Source: Bacteroidaceae bacterium (GTDB taxonomy: Bacteria; Bacteroidota; Bacteroidia; Bacteroidales; Bacteroidaceae). Taken from it: DNA of 28,082 nucleotides. The position numbers and the translations under genes were made by a program. The notes beneath the pieces are model-generated. The model was not told the origin of the DNA and made no database searches. It was given only the letters and a program-made list of their open reading frames with translations. Where the stretch lies: contig JAEDMP010000026.1 of NCBI GenBank assembly GCA_016302965.1, positions 1 through 28,082 on the forward strand, given 5' to 3'. Shown piece after piece: positions 15,097 to 23,074 of the stretch; positions within the stretch are counted from its first letter, which is position 1, and every line of letters begins with the position of its first letter.

Positions 15097-18000
15097 TTAT
15101 TCTACTGGAGTGATGATAAAGGTGAAATCGCGGTCGCCGTAAGGCATGCGATACTCCTTGCAGGGCCATGCCCCCCAGCTGTTCACACAACCCAGACCAA
15201 ACTGTCGCTGCTGGATGTGAACCTGGGTGAGAGGACGCTCCTGCAGGTCGCCGCTGTGGCGTCCCCAGGCCTTGTCTTTCACGGGACCGTCATCCAGGTC
15301 TTCGGTCAGATAGTTCAGGGCGCTGCACTCCATGTCGCCCGTGGCGAGGATGTTCAGACCCGTCTTGCGCTTGGAGTCGAGCACGGTGAAGCGGCGTACA
15401 TCGGTGTGGTTGCCGTTCTCCTGCGGACGGATATAGCCGAAGAACTCCTTGGCTACACTGTTCTCGTAGGTGCCGAGGAACTCGCTGGCCTTGCGGTCAA
15501 CATAGTTTTCGATGGGGCCACGGCCATAGTAGTTGATGCGGTCATACTGGCGGGGCATCTGCATCTGCACGCCATAGCGCAAGAGGTCGGCCACCTTGGC
15601 ATCCTTGGTTGTCTCCATCTTCTGGTTGATGATGAGCTGGCCTTTCTCTGTCAAGGTGTAGCTCATGATGAGTTTGGCTTTCACGCTGGGCATGTCAAAG
15701 GTGGCGGTCACCTTCTGGCCGTTGCCAGCTTCGGTGAGGCTCACGTCCTGGAGCTTCATCTCGGGATTGCGCCATACATCGAATTTCTTCTGCAGTCCGG
15801 CACCATAGTCGTTGTCGGTAGCGGCACGCCAGAACTCAGGTGTGATGGAGGTGCGGTCTTTCAGCATGGGTTCACCGTTGATGTCGAGATAGTCCACCAG
15901 TCCGCTGTATTTGCCCACGGTCACCTTGGTGCCGGCGGCCTCAAGGCTGATGTAGGCAACGGTCTGTACCACTTCCACCTTGTTCTCCTGGGCCACTATG
16001 GTCTTCTTGGCTTTCTTGCCCTTCTTGGCGGTGGGGGTGGGAACTGTTTTGGCGAGCAATGATTCAACCGAAGGATAGGTGAAGGGCTGCACGGTGAGTT
16101 GGCGCTTGGCCATCACCTGATGCTTGGCCACGAGGGGCTCAGCCTGACGGGTGCGGAAGTAGAAGTTCACCACAATCTCGCGGTTGGGATAGAGGCTGAT
16201 GGTCTTGGCGATAGTTTCTTTCAGTTCGTTGGACTGGATAGTGCGGCGCTGTCCGGGCTGGATGCCGCGGATGTCAAGACCTGAGGTCACGGCTGTTTCA
16301 TAGTTGGCGTCGAGAGCCACTACCTTGCACACGAGTTCCAGATTGTCGAGGGTCTTGAAGAAGTTCTCGTTGTATACCTCAATGCGGCCCTCACGGATGC
16401 CGTTGTCTTCAACCCATGCGTTTTGGTAGTAGTACTGCACCTCATAGGCATGGGGATTCAGACTGCGGTCGGGGGCGATGATACCGTTGCAGTTGAAGTT
16501 GTAGTCGCTGGCAGGATAGCGTCCGTAGTCACCGCCGTAGGTGAAAATCTGTTTGCCGGTGATGGGGCTCTTGTCGCGCAGCCCCTGGTCAACGAAGTCC
16601 CAGATATAGCCGCCCTGGTATTTGGGATATTTGCGTATCATGTCCCAGTATTCCTTGAATCCACCCATCGAGTTACCCATAGCATGGGCATACTCGCATT
16701 GGATGAGGGGGCGCTGGTTGTCGTTCTGTGCATAGCGTTCGCAGTTGCCGTAGTCATAGTACATCGGACAGAAGATATCGGTTTTGCCGTTCTGTCCGGC
16801 CTGCTCATACTGCACGGGGCGCGTGGTATCGTAAGCCTTCACCCAGTCGTAAGCCTTCTCGAAGTTGATGCCGTAGCCAGCCTCGTTGCCCAAACTCCAG
16901 ACGATGATGGAGGGATGGTTGATAAACGACTTCACGTTGGCCTGGTTGCGCTCCAGATGGGCGAGCTCAAAGGCGGGGTTCTTGGCCAGGGTCTTCTCTC
17001 CATAACCCATACCGTGGCTCTCGATATTGGCCTCGGCAGTCACGTAGAGACCATACTGGTCGCAGAGCTCATACCAGCGGGGGTCGTCGGGATAATGGCA
17101 GGTGCGCACGGCATTGATGTTGAGCTGCTTCATGATTTTGATGTCCTCAATCATGCGTTCAACGCTCACCACATAGCCGCTGTCGGGATCCAACTCGTGG
17201 CGGTCGGCACCCTTGATGAGTACGGCCTTACCGTTGACGAGCAGTTGGGCGTTCTTGATTTCCACATGGCGGAAGCCCACCTTCACGGGCACCACCTGCA
17301 GCACCTCATTGCCTTTCTTCAGCGTGGCGCAGACGGTGTAGAGATAGGGAGTCTCTGCTGTCCATGCGTTCACCTTGCCGGCATCGATGACACCCTTGAG
17401 TCCGCTGGCGGTGGCCACAGTCTTGCCCTTGGCGTCTTTCAGTTCCAGTTCAACGGTGGCTCCTTTGCCGCTCGTCAGCGAGAGGTCGTAGTGGAGCTGT
17501 CCCTTGCTGTAGTTGTCGGTCAGGTCGGCATTGAGGCGGATGTCAGCGAAGTGGGTCTTGGGGCGGCTGTAGAGATACACCTCGCGGGCGATACCCGTGA
17601 AGCGCCAGAAATCCTGGTCCTCCAGATAAGAGCCGTCACACCAGCGCATCACCTGCATGGCGATGAGGTTGGAACCTTTCTTCAGATATTTGGTGATGTT
17701 GAATTCGGCAGCCACCTTGGCGTCTTCGCTGTAGCCCACATATTTGCCGTTCACCCAGAGTGTGAGGTTGCTGGTGGCTGAACCCACGTGGAAAATCACC
17801 TCCTCACCATTCCATGATTCGGGCAGGGTAAAGGTGCGGCGATAAGAGCCTGTGTAGTTGTCGCGTTCTCCAATATAGGGGGGATTGCTCTCGAAGGTAG
17901 TGCTCCAGGAATAGCCGACATTGCGGTAGATGCGGTCACCGTAGCCGTTGATTTCGAAGAGACCGGGCACATTGAACAAATCCCATTTGGAGTCATCAAA

Positions 18001-18267
18001 GCTGGGCTTTTCGAAACCTACAGGACGGTCGAAGTAGTTCTTCACGAAGTTGAATTTCCATTTGCCCTCCATCGAGAGATAGCGTGATGACTGATACTTG
18101 TTGGCGGCGTTGGCCTTTTCGGCGTTCTCATAGCCGAAGAATGAGGCGTGACGAGGCTCCAGGTTCACCTGGTTGACGGCCGGGTCGAGCCAAGCGGGCT
18201 TCGTGTCGGCTGCCATGACACCAGTGGAGGCTGTCAGCATGAACGTGAATAATAGTTGTTTAAGCAT
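15097..18267 (-). CDS. LacZ-type beta-galactosidase, GH2, periplasmic
   Basis: The 1056-aa protein has a Sec signal (MLKQLLFTFMLTASTGVMAA) followed by the complete five-domain LacZ layout. It has the N-terminal sugar-binding domain (about 50-235, WVNGKYVGYSEDAK), an Ig-like domain and a TIM barrel. The barrel contains VRTCHYPDDPRWYELCDQYG, the acid/base Glu E462 in SLGNEAGYG and the nucleophile E525 in IQCEYAHAMGNS. A linker domain and the C-terminal beta-sandwich follow. The enzyme should cleave terminal beta-galactose from oligosaccharides taken into the periplasm. A lysine-rich stretch (TAKKGKKAKKT, about residues 746-756) sits between the linker domain and the last domain, where a short loop would be expected. 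It follows the epimerase homologue by 51 nt with no visible promoter. Confidence 0.92.
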   Translation of the reverse strand: MLKQLLFTFMLTASTGVMAADTKPAWLDPAVNQVNLEPRHASFFGYENAEKANAANKYQSSRYLSMEGKWKFNFVKNYFDRPVGFEKPSFDDSKWDLFNVPGLFEINGYGDRIYRNVGYSWSTTFESNPPYIGERDNYTGSYRRTFTLPESWNGEEVIFHVGSATSNLTLWVNGKYVGYSEDAKVAAEFNITKYLKKGSNLIAMQVMRWCDGSYLEDQDFWRFTGIAREVYLYSRPKTHFADIRLNADLTDNYSKGQLHYDLSLTSGKGATVELELKDAKGKTVATASGLKGVIDAGKVNAWTAETPYLYTVCATLKKGNEVLQVVPVKVGFRHVEIKNAQLLVNGKAVLIKGADRHELDPDSGYVVSVERMIEDIKIMKQLNINAVRTCHYPDDPRWYELCDQYGLYVTAEANIESHGMGYGEKTLAKNPAFELAHLERNQANVKSFINHPSIIVWSLGNEAGYGINFEKAYDWVKAYDTTRPVQYEQAGQNGKTDIFCPMYYDYGNCERYAQNDNQRPLIQCEYAHAMGNSMGGFKEYWDMIRKYPKYQGGYIWDFVDQGLRDKSPITGKQIFTYGGDYGRYPASDYNFNCNGIIAPDRSLNPHAYEVQYYYQNAWVEDNGIREGRIEVYNENFFKTLDNLELVCKVVALDANYETAVTSGLDIRGIQPGQRRTIQSNELKETIAKTISLYPNREIVVNFYFRTRQAEPLVAKHQVMAKRQLTVQPFTYPSVESLLAKTVPTPTAKKGKKAKKTIVAQENKVEVVQTVAYISLEAAGTKVTVGKYSGLVDYLDINGEPMLKDRTSITPEFWRAATDNDYGAGLQKKFDVWRNPEMKLQDVSLTEAGNGQKVTATFDMPSVKAKLIMSYTLTEKGQLIINQKMETTKDAKVADLLRYGVQMQMPRQYDRINYYGRGPIENYVDRKASEFLGTYENSVAKEFFGYIRPQENGNHTDVRRFTVLDSKRKTGLNILATGDMECSALNYLTEDLDDGPVKDKAWGRHSGDLQERPLTQVHIQQRQFGLGCVNSWGAWPCKEYRMPYGDRDFTFIITPVE

Positions 18268-18298
18268 AGTGTATTACGTTAGTATTGTAAGTGTATTA
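18268..18298 (-). repeat. Direct repeat before the LacZ-type gene
   Basis: TAATACACT occurs twice on the minus strand (18298-18290 and 18276-18268), 22 bp apart, with the second copy immediately before the start codon. Two turns of the helix between identical 9-mers suggests an operator or an RNA-binding site, but chance in an AT-rich gap is possible. Confidence 0.4.
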
Positions 18299-18318
18299 GG
18301 ATGAATCGGTTTTCCTGT

Positions 18319-19437
18319 TTAGTGGCGTTTTTGGATTTCCTCAGACAGGATGCGGAGGATGCGTTCAGCCGACCTTCCGTCCCATCTGTCGGGCAGATGT
18401 CCCTCTTTCCATGTGCCTTGAGCCAGTTGTTGCAGGGCTTCCTTCAACTGCTGCGGGTCTTCGCCCACCAGTACGTTGGTTCCCTCTTTCACGGTCTCGA
18501 TATGCTCGGTATAGCTGTTGAGGGTGATGCAGGGTACATGGTTGAAGGTAGCCTCTTCGGCCACATTGCCCGAGTCGGTGATGATGCCTTGGGCATGGGT
18601 GGTGAGATAGAGGAATTGGCGGTAGCCCAAAGGCTCTTCCAGATGGAAGTGGGGATGGCAGGCAGGCAGGAGTGCCGCCACGGCCTCCATGGCTTCCTTG
18701 CGCAGGATGGCTACGATGGGTATGGCAGCCGAGGCCTCTAAAAGAGACTCCAGCAGAGCCCCCAGTTTGGTTTTGTCGGCAATCAGGGCTTTCCGGTTGA
18801 GGGTGAAGGCGAGATATCCTTCCTCCTTCAGTTGCAGGCGGTCGAGCAGTTCGGGTTTCTCCATCTTGCCGAGATGGTGGCGCAGCGTGTCGATGAGCAC
18901 ATTGCCCACGATGAACACTTTGGAGGGGTCTGCTCCTTCTCGTGAGGCGATGCAGTTGCCACCGTCGCCTGCCGTAAACAGCAGGTCGCTCAGGCCATCG
19001 ATGACGAGCCGGTTGATTTCCTTCGGCATGTTGATGTTGAAGGATCGCGTACCTGCAACGAGGTGAGCCAGGGTGAGGCCTCTCTTTTTGGTGACGATGG
19101 CGGCGGCCATGGTCGATGCAAGGTCGTCCACAACCACGACTGCATCCGTCGGGTGCTGGTCGAGATAGCGGTCAAAGGCATTCATGACAAGTCCGGTCAG
19201 TTCATTGATGCGATTAGAGACAATGCCGAGAAAGACCACTTCATCCTGGGGGATGGCGAGGTCGCTGAGCAGAGTCGGTTCCACGTCCATGTCGTCCTGG
19301 CTGCCAGTATACACCAGTTGCAGCTTGATATTGGAAAATTGTCCGGGGTTGTTTTCCACAGCCCATACGAGCGGTGCCACTTTGATGAAGTTGGGGCGTG
19401 CGCCGGTCACCACACATATATGCAGGATGTCTTTCAT
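18319..19437 (-). CDS. UDP-GlcNAc 2-epimerase homologue with altered active site
   Basis: The 372-aa protein follows the WecB fold from end to end: VTGARPNFIKVAPLVWA at the N-terminus, VVVDDLASTMAAA (usual VHGDTTTTLA), PKEINR (138-143) and TDSGNVAEEA near the UDP site. In E. coli WecB the residues reported as catalytic include D95, E117, E131, R135 and H213. By my alignment D105, E140 and R143 remain, but E117 is V127 (HLVAG in place of HVEAG) and the GHRRE His is replaced (TLNRK). The TAQH segment near the N-terminus reads TGSQ. It therefore may not interconvert UDP-GlcNAc and UDP-ManNAc. It could be a hydrolysing variant, bind another nucleotide sugar, or be regulatory. It probably heads a transcript with the LacZ-type gene. 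Confidence 0.8.
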   Translation of the reverse strand: MKDILHICVVTGARPNFIKVAPLVWAVENNPGQFSNIKLQLVYTGSQDDMDVEPTLLSDLAIPQDEVVFLGIVSNRINELTGLVMNAFDRYLDQHPTDAVVVVDDLASTMAAAIVTKKRGLTLAHLVAGTRSFNINMPKEINRLVIDGLSDLLFTAGDGGNCIASREGADPSKVFIVGNVLIDTLRHHLGKMEKPELLDRLQLKEEGYLAFTLNRKALIADKTKLGALLESLLEASAAIPIVAILRKEAMEAVAALLPACHPHFHLEEPLGYRQFLYLTTHAQGIITDSGNVAEEATFNHVPCITLNSYTEHIETVKEGTNVLVGEDPQQLKEALQQLAQGTWKEGHLPDRWDGRSAERILRILSEEIQKRH

Positions 19438-19473
19438 TTGCTTGTTTTTTTTGGATTATTCAATCGTTGCCTA

Positions 19474-19481
19474 CAAAGTTA
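19474..19481 (-). promoter_or_regulatory. Likely -7 element of the epimerase-homologue promoter
   Basis: TAACTTTG (19481-19474, minus) matches TAnnTTTG exactly and lies 36 nt upstream of the start codon. No TTTG is found 19-20 nt further upstream, so the call rests on the -7 box alone. Confidence 0.45.
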
Positions 19482-19585
19482 CAAATTATATTTGTAATAA
19501 TCGGATTATTTTCAAGTTTTTTAATATTGATGGCGGCATTTCCCGCTGTGGTTTGGAAAAGACCATCTGTATAGGCAGGTGTAAG

Positions 19586-19625
19586 CAGAAAAAGAGGAAC
19601 CCATCCTGCGATGAATCCCTCTTTG
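19586..19625 (-). terminator. Terminator of the ribosomal-protein operon
   Basis: On the minus strand AAAGAGG (19624-19618) pairs with CCTCTTT (19597-19591), with an inner CATC/GATG stem, and is followed by further T residues (CCTCTTTTTC). It begins about 23 nt after the DUF4295 stop codon. Confidence 0.75.
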
Positions 19626-19647
19626 TGATATGTGTAAATGATTCGTA

Positions 19648-19806
19648 TTAGTTCTTGAAGAAGTCCTTAACAGCCTCGTTAGGAACCATCTGCTCATCAA
19701 AGACGTAAGCACCCGTCTTGGGGCTCTTGACCATCTTGATAACCTTTGAGTAGGCGCGCCCGTCCTTAGAACCATCGCGGAGGGTGGCCACAACTTTCTT
19801 TGCCAT
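19648..19806 (-). CDS. DUF4295 family small basic protein, ribosome-associated cluster
   Basis: This 52-aa ORF begins MAKKVVATLRDGSKDGRAYS and ends EAVKDFFKN. It is the third member of the conserved Bacteroidetes cluster rpmB-rpmG-DUF4295, and its sequence matches what I know of that family. The strong positive charge and the operon suggest a ribosome-associated role. Its function is not established to my knowledge. It starts 26 nt after rpmG and is followed by an intrinsic terminator. It is easily missed by gene finders because of its length, but the start, the composition and the context all agree. Confidence 0.9.
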   Translation of the reverse strand: MAKKVVATLRDGSKDGRAYSKVIKMVKSPKTGAYVFDEQMVPNEAVKDFFKN

Positions 19807-19832
19807 ATTCTAAACGTTCGTTTAAAAGGTTA

Positions 19833-20021
19833 TTATTTGATTTCCTTGTGAAGTGTCATCTTCTTCAAGATGGGGTTGTACTTCATCAATTCCATTCTTT
19901 CGGGGGTGTTCTTGCGGTTCTTGGTGGTAACATAGCGGCTGGTGCCGGGCATGCCACTGTTCTTCATCTCAGTGCACTCAAGAATAACCTGAACTCTATT
20001 GCCTTTAGCTTTCTTTGCCAT
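19833..20021 (-). CDS. rpmG: 50S ribosomal protein bL33
   Basis: The 62-aa protein MAKKAKGNRVQVILECTE… contains the family signature GTSRYVTTKNRKNTPERMELMKYNP. It belongs to the large subunit near the E site. It has only one cysteine and lacks the two CxxC pairs of zinc-binding bL33, so it is a zinc-free (C-) form. It follows rpmB by 5 nt, indicating co-transcription and probably translational coupling. Confidence 0.96.
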   Translation of the reverse strand: MAKKAKGNRVQVILECTEMKNSGMPGTSRYVTTKNRKNTPERMELMKYNPILKKMTLHKEIK

Positions 20022-20026
20022 GACTT

Positions 20027-20290
20027 TTAATCTCCTATAACTTTAATGTCCTTCCAGTCGCAGTAACCCTTGGCAACAGCATGCTTCAGGGCAGCGTCAA
20101 GGCCTACCTTGTTAATCAATCGCAGACCAGCGGCGCTGATCTTCAAGCTAATCCAGCAATCCTCCTCTACATAGAAGAACTTCTTGCTGAACAGGTTCAC
20201 GTCAAAGCTGCGCTTTGTGCGGTGCTTTGAGTGAGACACGTTGTTGCCCAACTGTGCCTTCTTTCCTGTAATCTGACAAATCTTCGACAT
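20027..20290 (-). CDS. rpmB: 50S ribosomal protein bL28
   Basis: The 87-aa protein starts MSKICQITGKKAQLGNNVSHSKHRTKRSF, which is the diagnostic N-terminus of bL28, and continues with SLKISAAGLRLINKVGLDAAL. It lacks extra CxxC motifs, so it is the zinc-independent form. It is the first gene of the rpmB-rpmG-DUF4295 unit and is preceded by a strong Bacteroidetes promoter at 20342-20372. The start follows the usual MSK N-terminus. Confidence 0.96.
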   Translation of the reverse strand: MSKICQITGKKAQLGNNVSHSKHRTKRSFDVNLFSKKFFYVEEDCWISLKISAAGLRLINKVGLDAALKHAVAKGYCDWKDIKVIGD

Positions 20291-20341
20291 TGCGTATCTA
20301 AATTTTTGTTTTCAATTTTGTAACTTACTCCAAACAGGGTG

Positions 20342-20372
20342 CAAAGGTAAGCATTTTTTTTGGAAATGCAAA
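20342..20372 (-). promoter_or_regulatory. Promoter of the rpmB operon
   Basis: On the minus strand TTTG (20372-20369), a 19-nt spacer and TACCTTTG (20349-20342) match both promoter elements. Transcription would start near 20335, about 45 nt before rpmB. Confidence 0.75.
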
Positions 20373-20396
20373 ATATTTTTCCTAAAAATCAACGAT

Positions 20397-20915
20397 TTAA
20401 GAATTATTTTCATCTTTTGTCTGCTCATATTCCTCATTCAGGTACTCGAGAAACATTTGCATCACCTTGCTGGTGGCTATAGAGAGGTTGATGTCGCGAC
20501 CAAAATCTTCCTCCAGTTTGGCGGTCATCACACGGTCCTTGGAACCGCAGGCTATCCAGATAGTGCCCACGGGAATGCCATGGTCGCCGCCTGTGGGACC
20601 GGCAAATCCGGTTGAGGCCAGCGCATAGTCGGTGTTGAGGGTGGCGCAGGCTCCCTTGACCAGGCTCACGGCCACCTCCTCACAAACGGCTCCCTGGTCG
20701 GCAAGCAGTTGGGGGTCAACGCCCAGCAGGCGTTCCTTGATTTCGTCTACATAGCAGACGATGCCCCCCTTGAAATACTTGGATGAGCCGGGCACGGAGA
20801 TGATGGCTTCAGCGATGCGTCCGCCGGTGCAACTCTCGGCTGTTCCTACGGTCTTTTCCATTTCCCAGAGCAGTTGGCTCACTTCTCTGCTTATTATCTT
20901 GTTTTCAAAATCCAT
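20397..20915 (-). CDS. pncC: CinA C-terminal domain protein (nicotinamide-nucleotide amidase)
   Basis: The 172-aa protein is the stand-alone C-terminal domain of CinA. It shows TAESCTGGRIAEAI (about 25-38), GGIVCYVDEIKERLLGV with the conserved Tyr and Lys, and STGFAGPTGG. Proteins of this form deamidate nicotinamide mononucleotide to nicotinic acid mononucleotide and so recycle NAD. The N-terminal molybdopterin-like domain of full CinA is absent, so a direct role in competence is not implied. It lies 64 nt after tsaD on the same strand and is probably the last gene of map-tsaD-pncC. A conserved Ser in AESCTGG is the likely nucleophile. Confidence 0.9.
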   Translation of the reverse strand: MDFENKIISREVSQLLWEMEKTVGTAESCTGGRIAEAIISVPGSSKYFKGGIVCYVDEIKERLLGVDPQLLADQGAVCEEVAVSLVKGACATLNTDYALASTGFAGPTGGDHGIPVGTIWIACGSKDRVMTAKLEEDFGRDINLSIATSKVMQMFLEYLNEEYEQTKDENNS

Positions 20916-20979
20916 GGTTCAAATCGTTCTTGATGTTGATGATTATGTGATTGATAAAATATTTGATATTGACTGTGGG

Positions 20980-22017
20980 CTATTCGAAAGTCACCTTCGA
21001 GAAGGCAGGGATATCGATGTTGCAGAACTCGCCGTCAAGATACTTGTAGTAGCCTGTGATGCCAATCATGGCGGCATTGTCGGTGGTGTAGCTGAACTTG
21101 GGGATATAGATGGTCCAGCCGTATTTCTCGGCATGTTCTCTGAAGGCATTGCGCAGTCCGTTGTTGGCACTCACACCGCCGGCTACAGCCACATGCTTGA
21201 TGCCTGTCTGTTTCACTGCCTTGCGCAGTTTCTTCATGAGGATATCCACGATGGTGAACTCCAGGCTGGCAGCGATGTCCTCCTTGTGCTTCTCGATGAA
21301 GTCTGGGTCTTCGGCCACCCAGTCGCGCAGCGAGTAGAGGAACGAGGTCTTCAGTCCGCTGAAACTGTAGTCAAGACCGGGAATCTGCGGCTCGGCAAAC
21401 TGGTAGGCGTGCGGGTTGCCCTGACGGGCGAGGCGGTCGATGATGGGACCTCCCGGATAGCCCAGCCCCATCACCTTGGAGCATTTGTCGATGGCCTCGC
21501 CGGCGGCATCGTCGATGGTCTGTCCCAGCACAGTCATACGGTTGTAGGCCTCAATCTTCACAATCTGCGAGTTGCCTCCGCTCACTAACAGGCAGAGGAA
21601 GGGGAGGGGAGGAGCCGACCTGTCGTCTTCGCTCTCTTTGATAAAATGGGCCATGACGTGGCCCTGCAGATGGTTCACATCAATGAGGGGTATCTGCAGG
21701 GAGCGTGCAAAACCTTTGGCAAAGCTCACTCCCACGAGCAGCGAACCCATCAGACCCGGCCCGCGAGTGAACGCCACGGCCGAGAGCTGCTCCTTGGTGA
21801 TGCCGGCCCTTTTGATGGCCTGGTCAACCACGGGCACAATATTCTGCTGATGGGCTCGCGATGCCAGTTCGGGAACCACGCCCCCATAGGCCTCGTGCAC
21901 CGCCTGGCTGGCAGTGACGTTGCTCAGCAGGATGCCGTTGCGTAGCACAGCTGCCGAGGTGTCGTCACAACTGCTCTCGATGCCCAGGATATAAATCTCT
22001 TTCTTTTCGTCTTTCAT
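20980..22017 (-). CDS. tsaD: tRNA N6-adenosine threonylcarbamoyltransferase
   Basis: TsaD transfers the threonylcarbamoyl group to A37 of tRNAs that read ANN codons, working with TsaB, TsaE and TsaC, which are not in this window. The 345-aa protein has the Kae1/TsaD signature ILGIESSCDDTSAAV at the N-terminus, then HEAYGGVVPELASRAH and the metal ligands H116 and H120 in VNHLQGHVMAH. SGGNSQIV, the GYPGGPIIDRLA stretch and the C-terminal TTDNAAMIG complete the ASKHA-type active site. The length equals that of E. coli TsaD. It begins 40 nt after the end of map. The gene is normally essential. Confidence 0.95.
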   Translation of the reverse strand: MKDEKKEIYILGIESSCDDTSAAVLRNGILLSNVTASQAVHEAYGGVVPELASRAHQQNIVPVVDQAIKRAGITKEQLSAVAFTRGPGLMGSLLVGVSFAKGFARSLQIPLIDVNHLQGHVMAHFIKESEDDRSAPPLPFLCLLVSGGNSQIVKIEAYNRMTVLGQTIDDAAGEAIDKCSKVMGLGYPGGPIIDRLARQGNPHAYQFAEPQIPGLDYSFSGLKTSFLYSLRDWVAEDPDFIEKHKEDIAASLEFTIVDILMKKLRKAVKQTGIKHVAVAGGVSANNGLRNAFREHAEKYGWTIYIPKFSYTTDNAAMIGITGYYKYLDGEFCNIDIPAFSKVTFE

Positions 22018-22057
22018 TGGTTTGAGTTCTTTCTGTCGGTATGCGGTCCGGTTGGGT

Positions 22058-22924
22058 TTAGTGAGTCAGTATCTCCACACCATGTTCGGTCATGAGCAGG
22101 GTGTGCTCCCACTGGGCGCTGGGCAGTTCGTCGCCCGTAATGACCTCCCATCCGAAGGGATCCTCCGAGTCGATGAACACCTGGTAGGTTCCCATGTTGA
22201 TCATGGGCTCAATGGTGAACACCATGCCTGGCACGAGCAGCATGCCCGTACCCTTCTTGCCGTAGTGGAGCACCTCGGGGTCTTCGTGGAACTTCAGTCC
22301 CACTCCATGGCCGCAGAGTGCCCTCACCACTCCATAGTGGTATTTCTTGGCGTGTTTCTCGATGGCATTGCCGATATCGCCCACAAACGAGTAGGGCTTG
22401 GCGGCCTCCATACCTATCTCCAGGCACTCCTTGGCAACGCGCACCAACTGTTCCTTCTCGGGGGTGGTTTTGCCGCCGATGATGAACATGCGTGAGGCGT
22501 CGGCATAGTAGCCGTCGAGGATGGTGGTGAAATCGATGTTCACGATGTCGCCCTCCTGAAGCACATCCTCCTCCTTGGGGATGCCGTGGCAGACCACTTC
22601 GTTGATGCTCGTGCACACACTCTTGGGGTAGCCCTCATAGTTGAGGCAGGCGGGAATGGCACCATGGCTCACGCAGAAGTCGTGGCATATCTTGTCTATC
22701 TCCAGGGTGTTCATGCCGGGATGAATCAGCCGCTCCACCTCATCGAGCACAGCGGTGTTGATTACACCACTACGGCGGATTCCCTCAATCTGTTCGGGTG
22801 TCTTGATCAGACTGCGCGTGGGCACAGTCTTGCCTTTGTTTTGCCAGTAAAGCACCTGCTTGTCTATCTCGGTCAGCGGCTCGCCGGGAATGCAGGTCCA
22901 ACGGTTTTTCTTCTTCTTGAACAT
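22058..22924 (-). CDS. map: Methionine aminopeptidase type I
   Basis: Map removes the initiator methionine from new proteins. The catalytic domain shows the five metal ligands in order: two Asp in NIDFTTILDGYYADASRM, His in CGHGVGLKFHEDP, Glu in FTIEPMINMG and Glu in WEHTLLMTEHG. I chose the ATG at 22924 (MFKKKKNRWTCIPGEPL, 288 aa) over the one at 22978. A consensus promoter (22979-22949) occupies the region of the first 18 codons of the longer frame, and the intervening residues look random. The N-terminal extension of about 40 residues, with a basic start, exceeds the E. coli enzyme but is seen in Bacteroidetes relatives. It heads the map-tsaD-pncC unit. Confidence 0.94.
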   Translation of the reverse strand: MFKKKKNRWTCIPGEPLTEIDKQVLYWQNKGKTVPTRSLIKTPEQIEGIRRSGVINTAVLDEVERLIHPGMNTLEIDKICHDFCVSHGAIPACLNYEGYPKSVCTSINEVVCHGIPKEEDVLQEGDIVNIDFTTILDGYYADASRMFIIGGKTTPEKEQLVRVAKECLEIGMEAAKPYSFVGDIGNAIEKHAKKYHYGVVRALCGHGVGLKFHEDPEVLHYGKKGTGMLLVPGMVFTIEPMINMGTYQVFIDSEDPFGWEVITGDELPSAQWEHTLLMTEHGVEILTH

Positions 22925-22948
22925 GGGTATAGTATAAAAATACGTTTG

Positions 22949-22979
22949 CAAAAGTACAATAAATAGTTCAAACGACAAA
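22949..22979 (-). promoter_or_regulatory. Promoter of the map-tsaD-pncC unit
   Basis: On the minus strand TTTG (22979-22976), 19 nt and TACTTTTG (22956-22949) match the Bacteroidetes promoter consensus at both elements. The predicted transcription start, about 22942, is 18 nt before the map ATG at 22924 and supports that start. Confidence 0.75.
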
Positions 22980-23074
22980 AAGAATTGGTAATAAATCCTA
23001 ATTTTTGGCGATTATGGGGCTTGTTCGCAGAAAGTTTATTACCTTTACATCATTATTCTACAAATCATAACCCT

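Noticed and set aside
22925..22978. Longer N-terminus for methionine aminopeptidase from the ATG at 22978
   Set aside because: The region holds both elements of a consensus promoter, so it is very unlikely to be translated; the ATG at 22924 is preferred.
22985..23074. Longer N-terminus for MazG from 22985
   Set aside because: The added residues are unlike MazG and the stretch is the divergent intergenic region with map.
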